Shown in pieces: positions 6,975-14,646 of a DNA stretch of 32,067 nt (position 1 is the first letter of the stretch; each line of letters opens with the position of its first letter). The DNA comes from Coriobacteriales bacterium. GTDB taxonomy: Bacteria; Actinomycetota; Coriobacteriia; Coriobacteriales; UBA8131. The notes beneath the pieces are model-generated. The model was not told where the DNA came from. It was given only the letters and a program-made list of their open reading frames with translations, and made no database searches. Made by a program: the position numbers and the translations under genes. The DNA is taken from NCBI GenBank assembly GCA_031277035.1, contig JAISLY010000025.1, positions 1-32,067 of the forward strand, read 5' to 3'.

Positions 6975-8357
6975 TCACGCCCGGGGCGTCGCTTCGTCTG
7001 CATCGCCGGGCGGCGTGGGCGCGGCGGATGCGTCCGCTGCAGCGGGCGGCGTGGGTACCGCGGGCGCATCACCGGGCGCACCACCAGGCACCGCAGGCGC
7101 ACCACCAGGCGCATCGCCCAGCGCGGCGGCCAACTCGCCCGGCGCAAAGACGCCCCGCTCGGTCACAATGCCCGTGATAAGGCCTGCGGGAGTGACGTCA
7201 AAGGCGGGGTTGTAGACCTGCACGTGCGCGGGCGTCATCTTAAACCAGGCATCGAAGGCATAGGCCGCACCCTTGCGCTCAAGGCTCATCTGATGCCCGC
7301 CTTTCAGCTGCAGATGGCGCAGGCCCTGCGCGGTGAGCAGATCGAAGGCCTGGCTCGAAGCGGCGTCGTCGGGCAGTATCGTGCCAGAGACGATACAGCC
7401 TTCAAGCTCGCGGGGATCGCGCTGCTCAATCGGTATGCCACTGCCCTCAGGAAGCTCAGGATCGATGGTCGAGAAGGGGGCGCAGACATAGAAGGGTATG
7501 TGGTAGTGACGCGCCAGGATGGCAACGCCGAGGGTACCAATCTTGTTTGCGGTGTCCCCGTTGACACAGATGCGGTCCGCGCCGACTAACACGAGGTCGA
7601 CAAGGCCACGCGCCATGACGCTCGCGGCCATATTGTCGGCGATAAGGGTCGACGGGATGCCAGCACACAACATCTCCCAGGCGGTCAGGCGGCCGCCCTG
7701 GTTAAGCGGGCGGGTCTCATCAACCCAGACGTGGCTGACAAGGCCCGCGTCAAAGCCCGTGTAGATAACGCCGCCGACCGTGCCAAAATAGGCGGTACCC
7801 AGCGAGCCAGCGTTGCAATGGGTGAGAATTCGGGCATCCTTTGGCAGGATGGCACGTCCTGCGGCGCCGATGGCGCGACAGGTTGCCTCGTCGTCGGCGG
7901 CCATCTGTCGGGCAAAGGCAACGAGCGCCTGCCGGGCGGCCTGCAGCCCGGCCCCCGGCGCATCGCCGGGGGCCGCGGCGGCAGCCGCAGCCGCCGCGCG
8001 GGCACACTGGCGGGCCTGCTCAGCGCCCCAGGCGAGATTGACCGCTGTGGGGCGTGCGGTGCCGATACGCGCGGCGGCGGCGTCGACGCCGCTGAGCCAC
8101 TCCTCAACCGTCGTCCCGCTGAACTCGTTTTCGCTCCACAGCGCAACGCCCATCGCGGCGGCGACGCCCAGGGCAGGCGCTCCGCGCACCGCAAGCGTCT
8201 TGACCGCAATCTCGAGGCCCTCCAGTGTCCGGCAACAGAGGATGTCGCCGGTCAGAGGCAGTCGGGTCTGGTCGATGAGGTAGACGCCGGGCACCTTGTC
8301 TTTTGCATCGACGTCCCACCAGATGGTACGGGGCAGATTGGCCAGATCGGCAGGCAT
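6975..8357 (-). CDS. mtnA: S-methyl-5-thioribose-1-phosphate isomerase
   Basis: About 460 residues. The enzyme isomerises methylthioribose-1-phosphate to methylthioribulose-1-phosphate in methionine salvage. Visible signatures are TLAVRGAPALGVAAAMG, THCNAGSLGTAYFGTV with the catalytic Cys, VWVDETRPLNQG, DLVLVGADRI with the catalytic Asp, and NGDTANKIGT. It is about 100 residues longer than typical MtnA. The excess is a C-terminal Gly/Ala/Pro-rich tail (APGGAPAVPGGAPGDAPAVP and similar) and an Ala-rich stretch near the middle. The ATG at 8357 lies two bases after the ahcY stop; a TTG at 8363 overlapping that stop is the alternative. Pairing with ahcY suggests one operon handling SAM by-products. 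Confidence 0.92.
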   Translation of the reverse strand: MPADLANLPRTIWWDVDAKDKVPGVYLIDQTRLPLTGDILCCRTLEGLEIAVKTLAVRGAPALGVAAAMGVALWSENEFSGTTVEEWLSGVDAAAARIGTARPTAVNLAWGAEQARQCARAAAAAAAAAPGDAPGAGLQAARQALVAFARQMAADDEATCRAIGAAGRAILPKDARILTHCNAGSLGTAYFGTVGGVIYTGFDAGLVSHVWVDETRPLNQGGRLTAWEMLCAGIPSTLIADNMAASVMARGLVDLVLVGADRICVNGDTANKIGTLGVAILARHYHIPFYVCAPFSTIDPELPEGSGIPIEQRDPRELEGCIVSGTILPDDAASSQAFDLLTAQGLRHLQLKGGHQMSLERKGAAYAFDAWFKMTPAHVQVYNPAFDVTPAGLITGIVTERGVFAPGELAAALGDAPGGAPAVPGGAPGDAPAVPTPPAAADASAAPTPPGDADEATPRA

Positions 8358-8359
8358 CC

Positions 8360-9619
8360 TCAAATCGTCCCTGTCTCCCAGGAGTCAAGATACTGCTCCT
8401 GCTCAGACGTCAGCGCGTCGATGGCGATGCCGAGCGTCTCAAGTTTCAGACGGGCAATCGTCTCATCGATCTCGGCAGGCGCCAGATGCACACCGCTGGC
8501 AAGATCGGCGGCATGGGCGCAGAGGTATTCGGCGGCCAGCGCCTGATTGGCAAAACTCATATCCATGACCTCGGCGGGATGCCCCTCGGCCGCGCTGAGG
8601 TTTACCAGGCGGCCCTCGGCAAGCAGGATGACGGTACGCCCGTCTCCAAGGACATATTCGTCAACCAGCGGCTTGAGCGTGCGTTTGCTCACCGCGTTCG
8701 CCTCGAGCCAGTCGATATGTATCTCGGCGTTAAAATGCCCCGAGTTGCAGATGATGGCGCCGCTTTTGAGCTGCGCGAAGACCCTCTCGTCGATGACCTT
8801 CAGATCGCCGGTCACCGTGACCCAGATGTCGCAAAAACGAGCGGCTTCGGCGGCAGGCATGACCCGGTAGCCATCCATATGTGCTTCAAGCGCCTTGAAG
8901 GGGTCCACCTCGCAGACGATGACCTGCATACCCATGCCGGCCGCCCGAAGCGCCACCCCGCGGCCGCACCAGCCATAGCCGCTCACCACAAGGGTGCGTC
9001 CGGCGAGAAGACGATTTGTTGCCCGCACAATAGCATCAAGTGTGGACTGGCCCGTGCCGTAGCGGTTGTCAAAGAAGTGCTTGGTCTTCGCGTCATTGAC
9101 GGCGATGATCGGGTATTTGAGCGCTCCGGCCCGCGCCATCGCCGCAAGGCGGATAACGCCGGTTGTTGTCTCCTCGGTGCCGCCGATGATGCCATCGAGC
9201 ACCTCGGTACGCAGGGCATGGATGCGGCCAACAACGTCAGCGCCATCATCCATCGTAATCTGGGGACGGTGCTCAATGGCCGCGTCGATGTGACGATAAT
9301 AGGTCTCGGTATCCTCGCCCTTGATGGCATAGGTGCGCACGCCATAGTGCTCCACGAGGGCCGCGGCCACATCGTCCTGGGTCGAAAGCGGATTGGAGGC
9401 ACAGAGCACCACCTGAGCGCCACCGGCGACGAGCGTTCGCATCAGGTTGGCGGTCTCAGTTGTCACATGCAGACAGGCGGACAGACGCGTGCCCGCCAAA
9501 GGCTTCTCGCGGTCAAAACGCGCACGAATGGAGGCAAGCACCGGCATGTCGCGATCCGCCCATTCGATACGGTCGCGGCCTGCATCGGCCAGTGTGCTGT
9601 CCCTGACGTCGTAGTTCAT
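8360..9619 (-). CDS. ahcY: Adenosylhomocysteinase (short, archaeal/Thermotoga-like form)
   Basis: 419 residues. It hydrolyses S-adenosylhomocysteine, or its deaminated inosyl form in some relatives, to homocysteine and the nucleoside, using bound NAD. Motifs: HVTTETANLMRTL, GGTEETTTGVIRL, NRYGTGQSTLDAI, the NAD fold VVSGYGWCGRGVALRAAGMG, and HFNAEI. It lacks the C-terminal KPDHYRY found in long eukaryotic/proteobacterial forms and ends instead in YLDSWETGTI. The start at 9619 was preferred because GGGAG/AGGG lies directly upstream and MNYDVRD is a sensible N-terminus; an in-frame ATG at 9646 has no ribosome binding site. It is followed without a gap by mtnA. Confidence 0.92.
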   Translation of the reverse strand: MNYDVRDSTLADAGRDRIEWADRDMPVLASIRARFDREKPLAGTRLSACLHVTTETANLMRTLVAGGAQVVLCASNPLSTQDDVAAALVEHYGVRTYAIKGEDTETYYRHIDAAIEHRPQITMDDGADVVGRIHALRTEVLDGIIGGTEETTTGVIRLAAMARAGALKYPIIAVNDAKTKHFFDNRYGTGQSTLDAIVRATNRLLAGRTLVVSGYGWCGRGVALRAAGMGMQVIVCEVDPFKALEAHMDGYRVMPAAEAARFCDIWVTVTGDLKVIDERVFAQLKSGAIICNSGHFNAEIHIDWLEANAVSKRTLKPLVDEYVLGDGRTVILLAEGRLVNLSAAEGHPAEVMDMSFANQALAAEYLCAHAADLASGVHLAPAEIDETIARLKLETLGIAIDALTSEQEQYLDSWETGTI

Positions 9620-9646
9620 CCCTCTCCCTTTCTCGAACTCCACCAT

Positions 9647-9854
9647 TTCGCGGCGGCCTGCTCAACGCTCATCATCGCGCGGCGGCCTTCCCAAAACCTG
9701 TCAGACCTCCAACCACACGGCGGCCTTCCCAAACCCTGCTCAACGCTCATCATCGCGCGGCGGCCTTTCCAAAATCTGTCAGACCTCCAACCACACGGCG
9801 GCCTTTCCAAAATCTGTCAGACCTCCAACCGCGCGGCGGCCTTTCCAAAACCTG
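9647..9854. repeat. Array of 36-40 bp repeats derived from the 3' end of icd
   Basis: On the minus strand the last icd bases (CGGTTGGAGGGCTGA) are followed by several units of the form CGGTTGGAGGTCTGACAGRT, TTTGGAAAGGCCGCC. A second unit type containing GATGATGAGCGTTGAGCAGG is interspersed. Each icd-like unit carries a copy of the stop codon. The array fills the whole icd-ahcY gap and ends just before the ahcY ribosome binding site. No promoter is apparent. Confidence 0.92.
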
Positions 9855-11090
9855 TCAGCCCTCCAACCGTGCGGCAATCTGCTCCATGAAGGCCCGGGTG
9901 GTAAGGCGCGTCGCATTCTCCCGATGCGCAAGCGCATACAGATCGCCGGTCATGGCACCTGAGGAAATGGTCGCCCTCGTCGCCTCCTCAAGGCGATACG
10001 AGAAGTCGACCAGCGCCGCATTGGCATCCATCTCGGCGCGTTTGCGCAAAGCGGCACTCCAGGCAAAGATGGTCGCGACCGGATTCGTCGAGGTCGCCTC
10101 CCCTTTCAGGTGCTGATAATAGTGACGCTGCACCGTACCGTGGGCGGCCTCGTACTCAAAAACTCCGTTCGGCGAGACGAGCACCGAGGTCATCATCGCC
10201 AAAGAACCAAAAGCCGTCGCCACCATATCGCTCATCACATCGCCGTCGTAGTTCTTGCAGGCCCAGATAAAGCCGCCCTCGGAGCGAATGACCCGCGCGA
10301 CCGCGTCGTCAATGAGCGTGTAGAAATACTCGATTTCCGCTGCGGCAAAGCGTGTGCGGTAGTCCTGCTCAAAGACGCGTTCAAAGATGTCGAGAAAGCG
10401 CCGATCGTATACCTTCGAGATGGTGTCCTTGGCCGCAAACCAGAGGTCCTGCCGGGTCTCAAGCGCATATTCCATGCAGGAACGCGCAAAGGATTCGATA
10501 CTGCGGTCGGTGTTGTGCATGCCAAGTACCACGCCGGAGGGGTCGTCGTGCATGACAAAGTCGTGGATGAGCAGGCGTTTTTCTGCCCCAGAGGGCGCGG
10601 TTGCAACCAGTTCGACGGTCGAGCCGGCCAGCGACTGGTCGATGAGCAAATCGACAGCCTTGTAAAGGTCGCCATAGGCATGGCGGGCGATGGTAATAGG
10701 CTTTGTCCAGGTGGGGATATAGGGGCGAATACCTTCGACGAGAATGGGACAGCGAAAAATCGTGCCGTCAAGGATGGCACGCAGGGTGGCGTTTGGCGAC
10801 GGATAGAGGCAGGAAAGACCGTACTCCTCAACCCGCTCGGCATTCGGGGTGATGGTCGCGCACTTGACGCCGACCCCCAGGCGCGCGATGGCGTGCGCGG
10901 CGGCAACGGTCACCTCATCATGCGTTCGTTCTCGCTCCTGTATGCCAAGGTCGTAATACTCGGTCTCAAGCTCGACGAAGGGCTCGAGGAGCAGTTCTTT
11001 TACCCAGGCCCAGATGACACGGGTCATCTCGTCGCCGTCAAGCTCGACAAGGGGTGTCTGCATTTTGATGCGATCAGCTCGCCCAGTCAT
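9855..11090 (-). CDS. icd: NADP-type isocitrate dehydrogenase (eukaryotic-like subfamily)
   Basis: 411 residues. It oxidatively decarboxylates isocitrate to 2-oxoglutarate in the cytoplasm. Family features: VELDGDEMTRVIW near the N-terminus, CATITPNAERVEEYGL, the substrate loop SPNATLRAILDGTIFR, ARHAYGDLYKA, the metal-binding segment KNYDGDVMSDMVA, EAAHGTVQRHYYQ and GEATSTNPVATIFAW. These match the homodimeric NADP enzymes of eukaryotes and some bacteria rather than the E. coli type. The ATG at 11090 keeps the expected RIKMQTPLVEL lead-in; the ribosome binding site is weak and the upstream gene ends 4 bases away, suggesting coupling. Position after leuCD-like genes points to a citrate-to-2-oxoglutarate route. 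Confidence 0.92.
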   Translation of the reverse strand: MTGRADRIKMQTPLVELDGDEMTRVIWAWVKELLLEPFVELETEYYDLGIQERERTHDEVTVAAAHAIARLGVGVKCATITPNAERVEEYGLSCLYPSPNATLRAILDGTIFRCPILVEGIRPYIPTWTKPITIARHAYGDLYKAVDLLIDQSLAGSTVELVATAPSGAEKRLLIHDFVMHDDPSGVVLGMHNTDRSIESFARSCMEYALETRQDLWFAAKDTISKVYDRRFLDIFERVFEQDYRTRFAAAEIEYFYTLIDDAVARVIRSEGGFIWACKNYDGDVMSDMVATAFGSLAMMTSVLVSPNGVFEYEAAHGTVQRHYYQHLKGEATSTNPVATIFAWSAALRKRAEMDANAALVDFSYRLEEATRATISSGAMTGDLYALAHRENATRLTTRAFMEQIAARLEG

Positions 11091-11094
11091 AGGC

Positions 11095-11862
11095 TCAGCG
11101 CTCGCATATCTCGATAATCTGAGCGGCTCGTTTTCTCAAGACGCCTTTATTGTGCTTCGCGTCAAAGTCCATCCGCGCGGCAAGCGCCCGGCGAACATCC
11201 TTACTGGTACGTCCGCCGGCAAAGGCAATGACGCAGACCAGCATATCCTGAAACTCCGCATCCCCGTGGTAGCACTGAAGGGCCTCGTCAATCAGCGGCC
11301 AGACCTTTGTGGAACGTCGGGCGTCAAGTGCGCCGTAAACGGTCAGAAAGCGCAATGCAGCCAGTCGGGTTGGGCCGCTTTCCTCATCGTAGAGCGAGAT
11401 CTCAGCGCCGCTCAGGGCGGCGTCACAGGCCGCCGGATCAAGCGGGGCAAGGCGGCAGAGCGCCTCGAGGCTCTCCCAGCGAGTCTGGGCCTCAGGGCGG
11501 TGCAGGGCATCCGCAAGCTGCGCAATGAAGGGGACGAGCAGCTGCGGCTGGCGCTCGGAGAGCACGTTGAGAGCGGCGGCGGAAAACTGCCGCACGCGCC
11601 GGGCATCGATGGAGAGGTTTTCTGCAAGCGCGGCAAGGATGGCCGGGTCCGAAGCGGCCTGATTGGCAATCGTCGTGCGATCCTCGGTCGGGTCAAAGAC
11701 GATCTGACGGCTGACGGACTTCTCGGCTGCCCGCTCGGGGCGCGCACCGGTCTTCTTTGGCAAAGCGGCCTGCTGAGTATCGGTCTTCTTTGGCAAAGCG
11801 GCCTGCTGCCCGTCTGCCTTTTTCGTCGGAGCGGCCTGTTTGGGGCCTGTCTTTGTCGCCAT
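11095..11862 (-). CDS. Helical-repeat (HEAT-like) protein with Lys/Ala-rich N-terminus
   Basis: 255 residues, cytoplasmic, function unknown. From about residue 55 onward the sequence is almost entirely alpha-helical, with HEAT-like helix pairs (RRVRQFSAAALNVLSERQPQ, TRWESLEALCRLAPLDP, PTRLAALRFLTVYGALDAR). The first 50 residues are a basic linker with two QQAALPKKT repeats from a 33-bp tandem repeat. The start at 11862 has AAGGG 8 bases upstream; a GTG at 11871 overlapping the leuD stop is possible. It lies between leuD and icd with almost no spacing, so it is co-expressed with them. A scaffolding role in that pathway is speculation. Confidence 0.7.
   Translation of the reverse strand: MATKTGPKQAAPTKKADGQQAALPKKTDTQQAALPKKTGARPERAAEKSVSRQIVFDPTEDRTTIANQAASDPAILAALAENLSIDARRVRQFSAAALNVLSERQPQLLVPFIAQLADALHRPEAQTRWESLEALCRLAPLDPAACDAALSGAEISLYDEESGPTRLAALRFLTVYGALDARRSTKVWPLIDEALQCYHGDAEFQDMLVCVIAFAGGRTSKDVRRALAARMDFDAKHNKGVLRKRAAQIIEICER
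11749..11814. repeat. 33-bp tandem repeat x2 in the HEAT-like gene
   Basis: Two 33-bp units (11749-11781, 11782-11814), identical over most of their length. On the minus strand they encode the QQAALPKKT repeats of the basic N-terminal linker, in frame. Confidence 0.88.
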
Positions 11863-11867
11863 ACTTC

Positions 11868-12374
11868 TCACCCTTCAAACGCAAAGCCGCCGTGGCGGCG
11901 AAAATGAGCGGCCAGTCCGCCATCTGCCAACAGCTGTGCCATCACCGCAGGCAAAGGCGCGAAGACAAGTTCCTCTCCGGTGCTCAGATTGCGGACGAGA
12001 CCTGCCTCAAGGTCCACCTCTATCTCATCACCTTCGTCGATACGGTCGGTATCGACCTCAACGAGAGGCAGTCCGGTGTTGATGGCATTGCGAAAAAAGA
12101 TACGCGCGAAGCTCTTTGCCAGCACCGCCTTCGTGTTCGAGTGGATGAGTACGAGCGGGGCCTGCTCGCGCGAGGAACCGCAGCCAAAGTTCGTACCCGC
12201 AACGAGAATGCCGCCCTGGGGCGAGACGCGCTCGTAGTACTGCGGGTCGAGCTCCTCCATCGCATGGCGTGCCATGTCGTCCATATCGTTGGACTTGAAC
12301 TTGTACTTGCCAGAAATGATGTAGTCGGTGTTGATGTCATCACCAAATTTGAATGCCTTTGCCGTGAGACTCAC
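11868..12374 (-). CDS. leuD: Aconitase/3-isopropylmalate dehydratase family, small subunit
   Basis: 168 residues, the small swivelling subunit of a two-subunit hydro-lyase that isomerises 2-hydroxy acids by dehydration and rehydration. Signatures: KFGDDINTDYIISGKYKF at the substrate loop, GTNFGCGSSREQAP, and SFARIFFRNAINTGLPLVE. The substrate loop is of the general IPMI/homoaconitase short type and does not by itself fix the substrate. The ATG overlaps the stop of the large-subunit gene by 4 bp. No leuA or leuB lies in the window, while icd follows two genes later. A role on citrate/isocitrate is therefore as plausible as leucine biosynthesis. Confidence 0.88.
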   Translation of the reverse strand: MSLTAKAFKFGDDINTDYIISGKYKFKSNDMDDMARHAMEELDPQYYERVSPQGGILVAGTNFGCGSSREQAPLVLIHSNTKAVLAKSFARIFFRNAINTGLPLVEVDTDRIDEGDEIEVDLEAGLVRNLSTGEELVFAPLPAVMAQLLADGGLAAHFRRHGGFAFEG

Positions 12375-13654
12375 AGGTACTCCCTTGGATCGGTGATCCG
12401 CGCGTTAAGCGCACTGGCGGCGACCGTCGCCGGGCTGGCCAGATAGATGAAGGCGTTGGAATTGCCCATCCTACCCTTGAAGTTGCGGTTTGCCGTTGAG
12501 ATGACGTTCTCCCCATCGCCTGGCACCCCGTTGTGCGTTCCGACACACGGCCCGCAGCCGGGAGTGACGACACTTGCACCCGCACGGACCAGGGTCTGGA
12601 TGTAGCCGGCGGCCATCGCGTCGAGGTAGATGTCGCGTGAGGCGGGGGCGACGACAAGGCGAAAGTCAGGATGGATTGCCCTGTCCGCAAGGAGATTTGC
12701 GGCAATCGCGAGGTCCTCGAGCCGTCCGTTCGTGCAGGTGCCGAGAAGACCTTCGGCCACGGGCAGGCCCTCCAGCTCAGATACGCCCACGACTGCTCCC
12801 ACGGAATGCGGCTTTGCAATCTGAGGTTCCAGATCATTGAGATCTATCGTCACGGTGCGCGCGTAGACGGCATCCTCGTCGGGTGCAACAGGCTGCGGTG
12901 TACGCGCAAGTGGACTGCCATTGCGTGCGGCGCGCTCGGCGAGAAAGGCGAGCGTCTTGTCGTCGGCACACATCAGGCCGGCCTTCGCGCCAACCTCGAT
13001 TGCCATGTTTGCGATGGTCATGCGTCCCTCGATGCTCATCTCGTCTATGGCCCTGCCGTAAAACTCAAGCGCCTGATACGTTGCCCCATCGACGCCGATG
13101 CGGCGGGCGAGCGCAAGAATCATGTCCTTGGCGTACACGCCCTTTGGCAGAAAGCCCTCATAGACAATCTTTACGGTCTCGGGAACTTTGAACCACAACT
13201 TGCCCGAGACCATCGCCGCAGCCCCGTCGGTTGAGCCAACGCCGGTGGAAAAGATATTGAGCGCACCATAGGTGCAGGTATGGGAGTCGCAGCCGATAAC
13301 AAGGTCGCCACAGACGACCTTACCGCTTTCTGGCACAAGCTGATGACAGACGCCCCTGCCCCAGTCATAGATGGTAATCCCGGTCTGCCTGCCAAAGGCG
13401 CGCATCTTCGCATGGATTGCACTTACGCCCTCAAGCGGCGAGGGGCAGCTGTGGTCCATGACCATCGCAACCCTGTCAGGATCAAAGACGCCCTCGGCAC
13501 CCAGTTGGGCGATGGCGTCGATGGCAAGTGCCGAGGTGCCGTCCTGGCTCATGGCAAAGTCGACGTCGGCGATAACGATGTCGCCGGCATACGCGTCCCG
13601 CTTGCTGTGCGCGGAGAGTATCTTCTCCGCAATTGTCTTGCCCAGTGCGACCAC
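12371..13654 (-). CDS. leuC: Aconitase/3-isopropylmalate dehydratase family, large subunit
   Basis: 427 residues from GTG 13654. It is the [4Fe-4S] catalytic subunit paired with the overlapping small-subunit gene. Visible elements: GKTIAEKIL at the N-terminus, MDHSCPSP, GCDSHTCTYGAL, the cluster cysteines in LLGTCTNGRLEDL and TPGCGPCVGTHNG, and STANRNFKGRMGN. Length and motifs fit the short, archaeal-type IPMI/homoaconitase/aconitase group. The frame is open up to 13738, but the added 28 residues are atypical and contain a likely promoter -10 box, so the later GTG is preferred. Its ribosome binding site (AAAGGA) is unusually close, which leaves some doubt. Confidence 0.87.
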   Translation of the reverse strand: MVALGKTIAEKILSAHSKRDAYAGDIVIADVDFAMSQDGTSALAIDAIAQLGAEGVFDPDRVAMVMDHSCPSPLEGVSAIHAKMRAFGRQTGITIYDWGRGVCHQLVPESGKVVCGDLVIGCDSHTCTYGALNIFSTGVGSTDGAAAMVSGKLWFKVPETVKIVYEGFLPKGVYAKDMILALARRIGVDGATYQALEFYGRAIDEMSIEGRMTIANMAIEVGAKAGLMCADDKTLAFLAERAARNGSPLARTPQPVAPDEDAVYARTVTIDLNDLEPQIAKPHSVGAVVGVSELEGLPVAEGLLGTCTNGRLEDLAIAANLLADRAIHPDFRLVVAPASRDIYLDAMAAGYIQTLVRAGASVVTPGCGPCVGTHNGVPGDGENVISTANRNFKGRMGNSNAFIYLASPATVAASALNARITDPREYL

Positions 13655-13698
13655 ATTCCTTTGGATTGGGCGTAAGCAGCCAGAATCGTCAAAGAAGC

Positions 13699-13707
13699 AG
13701 TATACCA
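13699..13707 (-). promoter_or_regulatory. Extended -10 promoter element for the leuC-leuD-HEAT-icd operon
   Basis: On the minus strand TGGTATACT is an extended -10 (TGN followed by a 5/6 match to TATAAT). No convincing -35 box is present, as is usual for extended -10 promoters. It predicts a transcript start near 13692 and a leader of about 38 nt before GTG 13654, which supports the shorter leuC start. Confidence 0.5.
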
Positions 13708-13744
13708 CGCGAAGGACGGAGAGGGAGATGCCGCTCAAGTCGGA

Positions 13745-13796
13745 TGCCGTTAAAATCGGGTAAAGCCGGGTGCCGTTAAAATCGGGTAAAGTCGGG
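13745..13796. repeat. 26-bp tandem repeat x2 upstream of the leuC promoter
   Basis: TGCCGTTAAAATCGGGTAAA plus six bases, copied at 13745-13770 and 13771-13796 with one difference; a degenerate third start follows. It lies about 40 bp upstream of the likely leuC promoter. Operator sites or a simple repeat expansion are both possible. Confidence 0.88.
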
Positions 13797-13907
13797 CGCT
13801 ATTAAGACGAGGCACTGAAGGTGCACGCACCTGGCTCCGAGGACTTCAAGGATGTCAACTCCTCGACCTTCGAACGTAAAGTACCGATGAGGAATGAACG
13901 GTAAAGT

Positions 13908-14360
13908 TCAATCGCCTTCAGGCGATGAGGCTTTTTGCCGCAGGCTCTGCACGAGATAGACCAGACTGAGCACGAAAGTGACTGCGATTAACAGATCTAG
14001 AACCATGTGATAGGCATCCTTAATGAGTACGGTATCGGATGGGGTTACGAGATAGGCCGTGCCCTCATGAGCGAAGAACGCGTTGTAGCTGGCGATATGC
14101 TCCGGACTTGCCTGAAGATACATCCCAAACTGGATGAAGCCCCATATCGCCGCAAATGTCGGCAACAGCCATCTGCCTACCCGCTCCTTGAAGACGAATG
14201 CTGAGACACAGGCGGCATAAAGCAGCCAGAATGCGGCATCGACCGGTTCGTCTGAGAACGCCGAGATCACGAGTATCAGATCCCCGAAGCTAAAGCCGGT
14301 CAGATCGAGCGTGAACCACGCAAGCAATAGTATTGCCGATATGGCTGTTACCCTGCGCAC
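13908..14360 (-). CDS. Small hypothetical membrane protein (about four TM helices)
   Basis: 150 residues from GTG 14360. There are about four hydrophobic segments: VTAISAILLLAWFTLDLTGF, AAFWLLYAACVSAFVF, LPTFAAIWGFIQFGMYL and a final VLDLLIAVTFVLSLVYLV. The C-terminal tail is short and polar. I do not recognise the family. No cysteine pair, charged pore motif or enzymatic signature stands out. The start has no strong ribosome binding site, but a short frame with a good one ends 15 bases upstream, so coupled translation is possible. The stop lies within a stem-loop. Confidence 0.65.
   Translation of the reverse strand: MRRVTAISAILLLAWFTLDLTGFSFGDLILVISAFSDEPVDAAFWLLYAACVSAFVFKERVGRWLLPTFAAIWGFIQFGMYLQASPEHIASYNAFFAHEGTAYLVTPSDTVLIKDAYHMVLDLLIAVTFVLSLVYLVQSLRQKASSPEGD
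13911..13926. terminator. Stem-loop at the 3' end of the membrane-protein gene
   Basis: ATCGCC-TTCA-GGCGAT is a perfect 6-bp stem with a tetraloop overlapping the last codons of the minus-strand gene. On the plus strand it is followed by GAGGCTTTTT. On the minus strand only a short T-containing stretch follows. It may act as a weak terminator or an mRNA-stabilising end. Confidence 0.4.
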
Positions 14361-14375
14361 GTCTTGCCGGAATCG

Positions 14376-14465
14376 TCAAGCCCGCGTGTGAAGGGCTCGG
14401 CGTATCTCAGCGGTGAGAGAGTCCGCGCTGGGAGGGCAGTAGACGGCATGCACGTAGTCGGTCAT
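14376..14465 (-). CDS. Possible 29-residue small ORF upstream of the membrane protein
   Basis: ATG 14465 has an excellent ribosome binding site (AAGGAG, 6 bases away) and encodes 29 residues beginning MTDYVHAVYCPPSADSLTAE. The frame is open further upstream (about 18 codons, including KTALKCKELL) but without a standard start, so this could also be the end of a broken gene. It stops 15 bases before the membrane-protein start. No family is recognised. Confidence 0.3.
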   Translation of the reverse strand: MTDYVHAVYCPPSADSLTAEIRRALHTRA

Positions 14466-14570
14466 CAGCAGCTCCTTGCACTTGAGGGCAGTCTTGCATG
14501 AGTTGGTTCCATTATCCCACTAATCATCAAACAGAGAACCCTGCGGCATACATCACCTGCCGCTGCCACG

Positions 14571-14646
14571 GCTGCTGCTGCTGCTGCCACGACGCTCAGC
14601 CGAGGCGCTCAGCCGAGACGCCCGCCACGACGCTCAGCCGAAGCGT
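14571..14646. repeat. CTG run and 13-bp/38-bp repeats duplicating the aspS 3' end
   Basis: On the minus strand the aspS end GCGCCTCGGCTGA is followed by ACGCTTCGGCTGA, GCGTCGTGGCGG, GCGTCTCGGCTGA, GCGCCTCGGCTGA and GCGTCGTGGCAG, then a CAG/CTG triplet run. The TGA stop is repeated in each GGCTGA unit. The rest of 14466-14570 shows nothing I can name. Confidence 0.9.

Noticed and set aside
6072-7589. 505-codon open frame on the plus strand opposite comF and mtnA
   Set aside because: It is the antisense shadow of two well-supported genes in GC-rich DNA, with no family motifs.
8303-9889. 528-codon plus-strand open frame opposite ahcY
   Set aside because: Antisense shadow of ahcY and the icd-tail repeats; the real gene has full NAD-binding and substrate motifs.
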